Positions 33,411 through 42,549 of a stretch of 49,402 nucleotides of DNA are shown in pieces (within the stretch, counting starts at the first letter, position 1; each line of letters begins with the position of its first letter). The notes under the pieces were generated by a model, which was given only the letters and a program-made list of their open reading frames with translations, was not told the DNA's origin and made no database searches. Where the stretch lies: the NCBI GenBank assembly GCA_022447205.1, contig JAKVBQ010000009.1:44986-94387 (forward strand), in the 5' to 3' direction. The translations under genes were made by a program, and so were the position numbers. This DNA is from Phycisphaerales bacterium (GTDB lineage Bacteria > Planctomycetota > Phycisphaerae > Phycisphaerales > SM1A02).

Positions 33411-33442
33411 GACCGCCCCGCAGCAGGAGCGGCGGGGCGGTC
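33411..33442. terminator. Hairpin downstream of katG
   Basis: An 11-bp perfect GC-rich stem (GACCGCCCCGC / GCGGGGCGGTC) with a 10-base loop lies 34 bases beyond the katG stop. There is no T run, so termination strength is uncertain. Confidence 0.6.
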
Positions 33443-33476
33443 GCAAATTAGTGATTTCGGGCAGGGATGCGTCCGG

Positions 33477-35726
<2,250 letters not shown>

Positions 35727-36242
35727 TCAATCCGTGGCGCAGGTCTCCGGTTCGGCGACACCGCGGACCGCGTCGATGACGCGCAGCGCCTCGTCCACGC
35801 TTCGCGTGAAGGGCAGGTCGTTGATCAGGGCGTGTCGGACGTTGCCGTCGGGGTCGATCAGGAACTGGCTCCGCAGCGCGACCGCGTCGTTGAGCAGGAC
35901 CTCGTAGGAACGGGCGATCGACTTGGTGAGGTCGGCGACCAGCGTGAAGTCGAGCTGACCGACGCCGCCCTGGTCGGTCGAGGCGTTTCGCCATGCCTGG
36001 TGGGTGAACTGGGAATCGATCGAGATGCCGATGATGTCGCAGCCGCGTTCCGCGAACTCGGCGACCCGTGCATTGAACGCCATGATCTCCGCCGGGCAGA
36101 CCGGCGAGAAGTCGAGCGGGTAGAAGAGGAGCAGGGTGTAGCGACCCTTCTGGTCCGCCAGCTTGAACTCGCCGATCGAATTGTCGGGGAGGACCGCGGG
36201 TGCGGTGAAGTCGGGGGCGGGGTTCGTGACGAGTGCGCTCAT
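35727..36242 (-). CDS. 2-Cys peroxiredoxin, AhpC/TSA family, short C-terminus
   Basis: This 171-residue thiol peroxidase has the peroxidatic Cys49 in Tyr-Pro-Leu-Asp-Phe-Ser-Pro-Val-Cys-Pro (the family usually has Phe-Val-Cys-Pro-Thr). The probable resolving Cys168 lies in Glu-Pro-Glu-Thr-Cys-Ala-Thr-Asp only three residues from the end, whereas usual AhpC proteins (about 187 residues) continue past it with a helix that makes the enzyme prone to overoxidation. AAGGAG stands 5 bases before the ATG. It forms a probable peroxide-defence operon with katG. No OxyR or PerR gene is nearby. Confidence 0.93.
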   Translation of the reverse strand: MSALVTNPAPDFTAPAVLPDNSIGEFKLADQKGRYTLLLFYPLDFSPVCPAEIMAFNARVAEFAERGCDIIGISIDSQFTHQAWRNASTDQGGVGQLDFTLVADLTKSIARSYEVLLNDAVALRSQFLIDPDGNVRHALINDLPFTRSVDEALRVIDAVRGVAEPETCATD

Positions 36243-36311
36243 GGCTGCTCCTTGGTGTTCTGCTGCGGTGGTCTGCTTCGGTCGGTTTCGCCGATCGTCC
36301 GACGGTCGGGC

Positions 36312-36317
36312 ATTCTA
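36312..36317 (-). promoter_or_regulatory. Candidate -10 element of the peroxiredoxin-katG unit
   Basis: TAGAAT on the minus strand lies about 70 bases before the peroxiredoxin ATG. A TTGAGA at 36338-36343 is 20 bases away, too far for a normal -35. The remainder of the 243-base divergent gap shows no gene. Confidence 0.3.
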
Positions 36318-36485
36318 GGGGATCGAACCCGTCCGGATCTCAAGGCCGGAGGTTCAGCATCAATTGTGGATTGCCGGCCGTTTCCGCCGCAGGAGCGTTC
36401 CTTGCCTCCCGTCAGGCGGGGTCCGGCGCGGTCTTGATTGCAGCCTGCTTCGCCAGCGCCGATGATCCCGTGAAAGGAAACCGCC

Positions 36486-37643
36486 ATGCTCGACTCACTT
36501 GCCTGCGTCCTCCTTGCCACGCTCCTCCAGACAGCCACCGACACGCCGCCGGAGATCGACGGCACCGAGCTGCCCTCCGTGAGGCTCGAGGTGCCGGACA
36601 ATCATGGTGGACTGAACCTTTTCCAATTCAGCCCCGACGGCACGCTGCTCGCGGGTGCGACCGGCGTCGGCACCATGACCTCGGATGGCGTCAGCGAGAC
36701 GTTCGGCGGGGAGGTCCTGCTCTGGGACCCCGTGGCCGGCTCGATCAGCAAGGTGTTCGGGGCCCATCGAACGACGCCCACCACGCTCGCATTCTCTGCC
36801 GACGGTGCTCGACTGCTGAGCTACAGTCGCGAGGATCACAATGCACGACTCTGGTCGGTCCCGGATGGACGACTGATCGCGGACGTGTCACTGGGTGGTC
36901 CCGGCTCGAGGAAGCAGCCGCCCGTCCTGAGTCCGGACGGGAGCACCGTGCTCCACCTCGCCGAGCGGACGCTCGAGCTCGGGAAGGGCATCGAGGTCTC
37001 GTACCTGGTCGAAGCCTGGCACCTCGAGGAGGGTCGTCGCCTGTGGACCCGCTCCGTCGAGGAACCCACCGCACAGTTGGACGTGTGGTTCGACATCTCG
37101 CCTGACGGGAAATCGGTCGCGCTCTCGAGTGTCAAGATCCTCTGGGCCGCCGTTGGCGAGGAGGCGCGCGGCGCGTACCTCGAAGGGGCGCATGAACTGC
37201 TGTCCCTCGAGTCCGGAACGCCGATCTGGTCGGTGCCCCTCGACCTGCGAAGCAGCAAGCGACGGCACCCCGGCAAGCAGCTCCTCTTCACGCCCGATGG
37301 TTCCGGTGTCCTCATGGTCGATCGCGAGACGATGCACCACTACGCCGTTGCCGACGGCAGTCCGGTCGGCGAGCCGATCGATCTCGAAGCCGATGAATCG
37401 GTCGAAGGCATCCATTTCTCGGCGGACGGCGACCACTTCATGGTGACCCGTTTCTTCGATCGAAGCCTCGAGGTTCGTCGCTTTCCCAGTGGCGAGGAGC
37501 GCTTCCGAGTCGCCTTCGACTTCCCTGCGAAGCTCAACGATCCCGGGCCGGCGCCGGATCTTCGACGGGTGGCGGGCCGGATCGGTTTCTCCGACCCTGC
37601 GGTGATCGATCTCGCCAGCGGCTTCGCCGCGAACCCCGAGTAG
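36486..37643 (+). CDS. Exported WD40-like beta-propeller protein
   Basis: This 385-residue protein has a short leader (residues 1-20, Leu-Ala-Cys-Val-Leu-Leu-Ala-Thr-Leu-Leu). Repeats of the WD40/YVTN type then follow: Phe-Gln-Phe-Ser-Pro-Asp-Gly-Thr-Leu-Leu-Ala, Leu-Ala-Phe-Ser-Ala-Asp-Gly-Ala-Arg-Leu-Leu, Asn-Ala-Arg-Leu-Trp, Phe-Asp-Ile-Ser-Pro-Asp-Gly-Lys and Leu-Phe-Thr-Pro-Asp-Gly-Ser. This suggests a propeller of six or seven blades that mediates protein contacts. No enzyme motif is seen. AGGAAA precedes the ATG by 7 bases. It stands alone between the katG unit and an RNA-binding protein. Confidence 0.8.
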   Translation: MLDSLACVLLATLLQTATDTPPEIDGTELPSVRLEVPDNHGGLNLFQFSPDGTLLAGATGVGTMTSDGVSETFGGEVLLWDPVAGSISKVFGAHRTTPTTLAFSADGARLLSYSREDHNARLWSVPDGRLIADVSLGGPGSRKQPPVLSPDGSTVLHLAERTLELGKGIEVSYLVEAWHLEEGRRLWTRSVEEPTAQLDVWFDISPDGKSVALSSVKILWAAVGEEARGAYLEGAHELLSLESGTPIWSVPLDLRSSKRRHPGKQLLFTPDGSGVLMVDRETMHHYAVADGSPVGEPIDLEADESVEGIHFSADGDHFMVTRFFDRSLEVRRFPSGEERFRVAFDFPAKLNDPGPAPDLRRVAGRIGFSDPAVIDLASGFAANPE

Positions 37644-37755
37644 TCAGGCCGGTCACGTTCCCCGGAACCCGAGCGGCGACGCGAGGTCGTCGCCATCCAT
37701 CGGATCGTCGACACGTCGGTCCTGGATGTCTGTACTCCGTGTGCCCTCAAAAGAA

Positions 37756-37783
37756 ATCGAGCTCGTCGATTGACGAGCTCGAT
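37756..37783 (-). terminator. Intrinsic terminator of the RRM gene
   Basis: A 12-bp perfect stem (ATCGAGCTCGTC / GACGAGCTCGAT, loop of 4) is followed on the minus strand by a T-rich TTCTTTT. It lies 64 bases beyond the RRM gene stop. Confidence 0.8.
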
Positions 37784-37846
37784 GGAAGTTGTCTTGTCGA
37801 ACCTTCGGGCGCGATGGTCCCGGCAGGTCGCGCTGGGAAGCGATGC

Positions 37847-38134
37847 TTACCAGTCGTTGCGACGAGGACCACGTCCGCCACCACCGCGATTTTCGGTCTT
37901 CGCGCGGGCTTCGTTGACGTTCAGGGTTCGGCCATCAAGGTCGGTGCCATGAAGTGCTTCGATGGCAGCGCTTGCGGCGCTGTCGGGCATCGAGACGAAT
38001 GCGAAGCCGCGGGGGCGACCAGTTTCACGGTCGGTGATCATGGTGACCTCTTCGACGTCGCCATGAGCGCCAAAGACCTCGCGAAGCCTGTTTTCATCGG
38101 TGTCGAAGTTGATGTTGCCTACGTAGATTTTCAC
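37847..38134 (-). CDS. RRM-type RNA-binding protein
   Basis: This 95-residue protein is a single RNA recognition motif. RNP2 is Ile-Tyr-Val-Gly-Asn-Ile (3-8) and RNP1 is Arg-Gly-Phe-Ala-Phe-Val-Ser-Met (42-49), with the aromatic residues needed for base stacking. A short Gly/Arg tail follows. Bacterial proteins of this kind bind single-stranded RNA and are often cold- or stress-induced. The gene has its own terminator, and the 150-base region upstream is AT-richer than its surroundings, which fits an independent promoter or regulated leader. Confidence 0.95.
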   Translation of the reverse strand: MKIYVGNINFDTDENRLREVFGAHGDVEEVTMITDRETGRPRGFAFVSMPDSAASAAIEALHGTDLDGRTLNVNEARAKTENRGGGGRGPRRNDW

Positions 38135-38284
38135 TTTGATGTTCCTGGGTTGTTGATTGAAATGAGAACGCCCAGTGTAGCGTCTTTGGTCGAAGTCTGG
38201 AGGTTTGTCGCCTTTTCGGCTGCGAGGGGCGCTTTCGGGTCGCCTTTGACTTCCCTGAACAAGATCAACGAGGGGCAGCCGGGC

Positions 38285-39031
38285 TCAGTCGTCGAGCGGT
38301 CCACCGTTCGCAGTCGTCACGTGTTCCGACTCCAGCAGCTTGCCGAGAATCGTCGGCCATTCGTCCGATGAGACCCTCGTCAGTTCCACGACCAGGGACG
38401 TGGTCGAGAGGGTTTCGTCGATCGTGCAGGAACGGATCTTGTGGCGGATGCCGAGCTCGTCAAGCGGCACCTGCCAGGCGCTCATCGGCGCGTGCGTCGA
38501 ATTCAGCGAGATCTTGAGGCGTCCTCGACCGTTCTGACTGAACCGGCTGGGGCCTCTGCCCGGACGCGCGTTGTTCGTGATCTGCGTCTGGAAAAGCAGG
38601 ATGAGGACCGTGGCCCCGATCACCATGGTGCCCACGCTCGCGACCAGGAAGTTCTGGTTTCCGGTTGCGAGGCCGATGACGACCGAGAAGATCACGAACG
38701 CCGCATCCATCGGTTCCTTGATCGGGGTGCGGAACCGGACGATCGCCAGGGTGCCGAAGAGTGTGAATGCCGCGGCGAGGTTCGTCCCCACGGCCATCGT
38801 CGCCATGGCGATGAGGGGTGAGATGAGTACCAGTGTTCGCCAGAGCCTGGTGGTCGGCTTGTCGCGATGCGCCAGGAGGTGGAGCATTGCCACGACGAGA
38901 CCGAACACGGTCGCGAGGACCAGCGTGTAGGTGGTTCCCGCGAAGGTGATCTGTTCGACCACCCCTGTCTCGTCGGTCATGGTGTTCATGATCCCGTTGA
39001 ACTCGTCCATGGTCTGGTGGGGCTCCGTCAT
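38285..39031 (-). CDS. DUF4956 membrane protein
   Basis: This 248-residue protein has four membrane spans at about 25-160 and a cytoplasmic C-terminal domain. The conserved block Thr-Leu-Ala-Ile-Val-Arg-Phe-Arg-Thr-Pro-Ile-Lys-Glu-Pro is the DUF4956 hallmark. In other bacteria the family commonly neighbours CotH kinases and VTC-type polyphosphate polymerase domains; here CotH is upstream on the same strand and no VTC protein is present. The start at 39031 was chosen because it overlaps, as ATGA, the end of a 16-codon reading frame that begins just after a -10-like TACACT. Other candidate starts are a GTG at 39052 and an ATG at 39010. Confidence 0.85.
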   Translation of the reverse strand: MTEPHQTMDEFNGIMNTMTDETGVVEQITFAGTTYTLVLATVFGLVVAMLHLLAHRDKPTTRLWRTLVLISPLIAMATMAVGTNLAAAFTLFGTLAIVRFRTPIKEPMDAAFVIFSVVIGLATGNQNFLVASVGTMVIGATVLILLFQTQITNNARPGRGPSRFSQNGRGRLKISLNSTHAPMSAWQVPLDELGIRHKIRSCTIDETLSTTSLVVELTRVSSDEWPTILGKLLESEHVTTANGGPLDD

Positions 39032-39078
39032 CGATCCCGGGAGGAATCGCACTGTTCTGCCTTGTTTCGGCGGGTCAT
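39028..39078 (-). CDS. Possible 16-codon leader reading frame coupled to the DUF4956 gene
   Basis: ATG at 39078 opens a 16-residue frame (Met-Thr-Arg-Arg-Asn-Lys-Ala-Glu...) whose TGA overlaps the DUF4956 ATG. TACACT (39090-39095, minus strand) lies 11 bases before its ATG, so an mRNA starting there would begin almost at this codon. Translation of it would control initiation at DUF4956. It may equally be a chance frame. Confidence 0.3.
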   Translation of the reverse strand: MTRRNKAEQCDSSRDR

Positions 39079-39116
39079 GCGTGCGGTGGAGTGTAGACGA
39101 TCCTCACCCACCAGGG

Positions 39117-40976
39117 TCAGCGGTTTGATTCCTTCGGCGGGTCGCCCTTCAGCGTCTCGTGTTCGAGGAGGAACTTCCGGCGCGCGGCCGAGTTCGCCTT
39201 GATGGAGTTCTGTGGGCCGTAGAGGCTTGATTCGAAACGTTCCCGTCCTTCGAGGAACGGGTCCTTCTCGACATCCTCGATGATGAGGTCCCGCCACAGG
39301 TCGATTCGCCTGCCGAGTTTCGCCCAGTCCAGTTCCTCCATGGCCAGGGCCTTCACCCTGTCGAGATAGAGTGCCCGCCATTCCTCGACGGCGAGGATGC
39401 GAACAATGACCGGTCGGATGTCGATGTCGTTCTCGTAGGCGAGTGGCGACAGGGTTGCGAGGTTCCCGCCACGGCCACCACCTCGACGGCCGCCCCTGCC
39501 TCGCCTGCGATCCTGGTTCTCCTGGCCTTGCGGGGGAGCAGGTCGGGTCTCGTCGCCCCGTCGGTCCTGCCCGCGACGCGGTCGATCGAGTCCGGGCCTG
39601 TTGCGTGTGTCCCCGGTGTCCCGTTCCTGGTTGGGCGGGGGGCCGCCGGGACCTCCGAAGCCGCTGGGACCATCGGGTCCGCCGGGACCACCGAAGCCGC
39701 CGGGACCACCGGGTCCGCCGGGTCCACCGGGTCCGCCGGGTCCACCGGGTCCGCCGGGACCACCGGGTCCGCCGGGACCACCGGGTCCGCCTGGACCACC
39801 GGGTCCGCCTGGACCACCCGGGCCACCGGGTCCGCCTGGACCACGGCTTCCCCCGAACGTCTCGTTGTTGTCGTAGTGGACGAGGTGGAAGATGTCCTCG
39901 GGATCCTTGTAGATGTAGTAGTCACTGCCTCGGCTGTAGTAGCCGTCCGAGTCCATGAAGACGTTGTCCAGGGCGAGGAACCAGATGACCTCATCGATGG
40001 CGAGATGACGCGGGAGCACGTCCTTCAGTTCCTCGTCCGGTGTCTCGCGCAGGATCCGGCAGATCTCGACCAGGTCCTCCCAGTCCTTCTCGTCGGCGGA
40101 ACCGGTCTTCAGTTCGTACCCGTTCTTGTACGCCTCGATGTCCTCCCCGAGGTAGCGAAGTGCGCCGCCACCGGAAAAGTCCGGGGGCACCTTCCACCGT
40201 ACGCCCTTGCTGCTGTCCCAGTGTTCCTTGGTGAAGTCCTTGTTGATCTGCTGGACATTGCCGTAGACCCCGAGGTACGTGCCGTTCACAACGACCTTGA
40301 CGAAGTTCGCCTTGGGCGCAGGGAGATACTCGCCGGCGATGTTCGAGAAGAGGACCTCCCGCATGACGGTCGGGTCGCCGTTTGCATTCAGGAGGTTGAG
40401 TGTTCGGTACCCCTTGAGGCGAAGGTCGTCGTCATAGGCATCGATCGAGATGCCGAAGGACTTCTTCTCGGGGTGGTCGAATGATGTGTTGCCGCGGTAG
40501 GAGATGCCGACTTCCCCGATGGACCTGCCGTCCATGGAGAGCGTTCCAGGAACTTCCGCATCGGTGCCGTGGAAGACCGTCAGCTCGTCATGCCAGTCGT
40601 CCTCAGGGAACTCGATGAACAACGTGTGCAGGGCATCGATGTCGTAGAGACCGCTGTCTTCAAAGCGTCTGACATCATCGTCGTTGAGGCTGATCCGATC
40701 CGGGGCGTCCTGGGGCCGGACACGGTTTCCGGCATCTTCGTCCGCCCCGGGTCGCTTGCGTCTCGTGCGTCGTTCCATCCCGGAGAGGGCTTCGCGTGCA
40801 CGCTCGCGCTCGTCCCGGTCGAGCCTGTCGTCTCCATCGACATCGAACTCTTCATGAATCGGGATGTCCTGGAATCTCGGTCCGTTGGGTTGGCCCTGTC
40901 CGAAGGCACTCGAACCGATGGCAATGCAGGCAAGGAGACTCAATGTCCCGTGAACATGACATGGTGCAGGCTTCAT
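39117..40976 (-). CDS. CotH-family protein kinase with EF-hand and Gly-Gly-Pro repeat insert, exported
   Basis: This 619-residue protein has a signal peptide at 1-27 and a canonical EF-hand loop at 45-56 (Asp-Val-Asp-Gly-Asp-Asp-Arg-Leu-Asp-Arg-Asp-Glu). A Lys/Arg-rich stretch follows, then a CotH domain from about 95: Gly-Ile-Ser-Tyr-Arg-Gly-Asn-Thr-Ser, Lys-Lys-Ser-Phe and Leu-Asn-Leu-Leu-Asn-Ala-Asn-Gly-Asp-Pro-Thr. The metal-binding/catalytic segments are Asp-Asn-Val-Phe-Met-Asp-Ser-Asp-Gly-Tyr-Tyr and His-Tyr-Asp-Asn-Asn-Glu-Thr-Phe-Gly. Just after these, a collagen-like Gly-Gly-Pro tract (about 376-445) and an Arg/Gly/Gln-rich region (about 445-500) separate the last 110 residues. Known CotH proteins phosphorylate secreted proteins. 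AGGAAGAG precedes the ATG. Confidence 0.9.
   Translation of the reverse strand: MKPAPCHVHGTLSLLACIAIGSSAFGQGQPNGPRFQDIPIHEEFDVDGDDRLDRDERERAREALSGMERRTRRKRPGADEDAGNRVRPQDAPDRISLNDDDVRRFEDSGLYDIDALHTLFIEFPEDDWHDELTVFHGTDAEVPGTLSMDGRSIGEVGISYRGNTSFDHPEKKSFGISIDAYDDDLRLKGYRTLNLLNANGDPTVMREVLFSNIAGEYLPAPKANFVKVVVNGTYLGVYGNVQQINKDFTKEHWDSSKGVRWKVPPDFSGGGALRYLGEDIEAYKNGYELKTGSADEKDWEDLVEICRILRETPDEELKDVLPRHLAIDEVIWFLALDNVFMDSDGYYSRGSDYYIYKDPEDIFHLVHYDNNETFGGSRGPGGPGGPGGPGGPGGPGGPGGPGGPGGPGGPGGPGGPGGPGGPGGPGGFGGPGGPDGPSGFGGPGGPPPNQERDTGDTRNRPGLDRPRRGQDRRGDETRPAPPQGQENQDRRRGRGGRRGGGRGGNLATLSPLAYENDIDIRPVIVRILAVEEWRALYLDRVKALAMEELDWAKLGRRIDLWRDLIIEDVEKDPFLEGRERFESSLYGPQNSIKANSAARRKFLLEHETLKGDPPKESNR
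39641..39850. repeat. Nine-base tandem repeat coding Gly-Gly-Pro
   Basis: Repeats of CCGGGTCCG/CCACCGGGT-type 9-mers inside the CotH gene encode about twenty Gly-Gly-Pro units on the minus strand. Such a tract can expand or contract by slippage and is also a likely assembly trouble spot. Confidence 0.9.
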
Positions 40977-41153
40977 TTCAGTGGTCTCTTCCTGGAGGGA
41001 GATGCTTGGATCGAACCTTCTGATTCATTGCGTGTTCGCTGACTCGGGGGACAGTTTACTGTCAAGAAGCCGGTCTCCCGCCCTCATATCGAGTGTTTCA
41101 GGCGCTCCCATGGTGTTTTTCGTATCCGGATACCATGCACCCGGAGGTCACCC

Positions 41154-41993
41154 ATGATCAGGCTCGCTGCAATCGCATTCGTGTTTCTTCTGCTGCCGGG
41201 GATCCTCCGGGCGCAGGAAGACCATCAGGAAACCGTACCGGAAGCGACTGCCACGACAGCCGGCGCTCCTGAAGAGGGCGCTGTGGAAGATCGATGGGTG
41301 CCGCTCTTCAATGGTCGTGATCTTGCCGGCTGGACCCCCAAGATCGTGGGGCATGCTCTCGGTGAGGATCCCTACCGCACCGTTCGTGTCGAGGATGGGA
41401 TGATTCGCATCGGGTACGAAGGGTATGAGCCGCCCTTCAACGGTCGATTCTGCCACCTCTTTCACGACAAGTCGTTTTCGCGATACCGCCTTCGCGTCGA
41501 GTACCGCTTTCATGGTGACCAGGTGGAGGGCGGTCCGGGTTGGGCATGGCGCAACAGTGGGGCGATGCTGCATTGCCAGGACCCGAAGACCATGGGATTG
41601 AAACAGTCCTTTCCGGTCTCGGTGGAAGGCCAGTTCCTCGGTGGCGATGGGAGTGCGAAGCGCAGCACCGGAAATCTGTGCACGCCGGGAACGAACGTCG
41701 TGATGAAGGGGGAGCTCGACCGACGCCACTGCATCAATTCCTCTTCCGAGACCTGTCATGGAGACGACTGGGTCGTGGCGGAGTTCGTTGTCGATGGCGG
41801 CGGGACCGTGAAGCACTTCATCAACGGCAAGCTCGTTCTTGAGTACGAACAGCCTCAGCTCGACCCGAATGATGGTGATGCTGGGAAGCTCATTGATGGT
41901 GACGACCTGGTCCTGACCTCCGGCTGGATCGCCCTCCAGGGAGAGAGCCATCCCATTGACTTCCGCAAGGTGGAGATCCTCGAGCTTGAATGA
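41154..41993 (+). CDS. Exported DUF1080 (3-keto-disaccharide hydrolase-like) protein
   Basis: This 279-residue protein has a signal peptide at 1-20 and an acidic Thr/Ala/Glu linker. A DUF1080 concanavalin-like domain follows, opening with Val-Pro-Leu-Phe-Asn-Gly-Arg-Asp-Leu-Ala-Gly-Trp and ending with Gly-Trp-Ile-Ala-Leu-Gln-Gly-Glu-Ser-His-Pro-Ile-Asp-Phe-Arg-Lys-Val. The family is abundant in planctomycetes, and some members hydrolyse 3-keto-glycosides. GGAGG lies 7 bases before the ATG. A perfect 12-base palindrome (GTATCCGGATAC, 41122-41133) stands in the promoter region. The 177-base gap to the divergent CotH gene holds nothing else recognisable. Confidence 0.9.
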   Translation: MIRLAAIAFVFLLLPGILRAQEDHQETVPEATATTAGAPEEGAVEDRWVPLFNGRDLAGWTPKIVGHALGEDPYRTVRVEDGMIRIGYEGYEPPFNGRFCHLFHDKSFSRYRLRVEYRFHGDQVEGGPGWAWRNSGAMLHCQDPKTMGLKQSFPVSVEGQFLGGDGSAKRSTGNLCTPGTNVVMKGELDRRHCINSSSETCHGDDWVVAEFVVDGGGTVKHFINGKLVLEYEQPQLDPNDGDAGKLIDGDDLVLTSGWIALQGESHPIDFRKVEILELE

Positions 41994-42023
41994 GTTCGCT
42001 GGGTCGTGGGCCTGCTCGCCGGG

Positions 42024-42482
42024 TCAAAGCCAGGGCGCTTCGTTCTCGTCCTCTTCGTCTTCCTCTTCGTCTTCCTCTTCCTCTTGCCCTCGTCTCAAAC
42101 CCCGTCGTTTTCTCTTCTTCTCGACGTACTCTCCGAAGTCGGGGTCCTGAGCCTGGCTTCGATAGATCCTGATTCTTGAGAGGAACCATGACCAGAGCAC
42201 GAGTGCGACCAGGCTGATCCCCGCGTAGACATACCACATGTTGGGATCGTTCATCTGGTTCTTCAGCACCAGTGAGCCACTGGCGACGAACATCAGCGCG
42301 GCAATGCCGAAGCCACCTGCGAAACCGATCACGAGTGCCCAGGTGATGCCCGGTGTCTTCAGCACACGTTCGAGGTTCGAGAGGGTGTCGTCCTCCTCCG
42401 GGAGTCCGGGTGCCACCGGTTCCTGGTTCGGCGTGTTCCTGCGCCATGGGGGGATCGAATTGGGAGCTTCGTCTTTGCTCAT
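42024..42482 (-). CDS. Small membrane protein with acidic tail, hypothetical
   Basis: This 152-residue protein has a Pro-rich N-terminal cytoplasmic segment and two membrane spans (about 46-68 and 82-103). A basic stretch follows (Lys-Lys-Arg-Lys-Arg-Arg near 122), then a tail with a run of Glu and Asp residues. It lies 67 bases behind the GspE-type ATPase on the same strand. No family is recognised. The start at 42482 begins Met-Ser-Lys-Asp-Glu; an ATG at 42506 is also possible. Confidence 0.7.
   Translation of the reverse strand: MSKDEAPNSIPPWRRNTPNQEPVAPGLPEEDDTLSNLERVLKTPGITWALVIGFAGGFGIAALMFVASGSLVLKNQMNDPNMWYVYAGISLVALVLWSWFLSRIRIYRSQAQDPDFGEYVEKKRKRRGLRRGQEEEEDEEEDEEDENEAPWL
42041..42087. 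repeat. TCTTCC/TCGTCT-type simple repeat coding an acidic tail
   Basis: Pyrimidine-rich trinucleotide repeats on the plus strand encode Glu/Asp runs near the C-terminus of the small membrane protein on the minus strand. Confidence 0.8.
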
Positions 42483-42549
42483 CTTGTGCATCCGATCCAA
42501 TGCCACTTTCGAGCGTGGAGGCGGCTGTTCCGGGTGAGGAGGTTGTGGG

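Noticed and set aside
39601-39876. A collagen-like Gly-Pro-Pro frame on the plus strand
   Set aside because: It is the antisense reading of the Gly-Gly-Pro tract of the CotH gene and has no ribosome site or start context.
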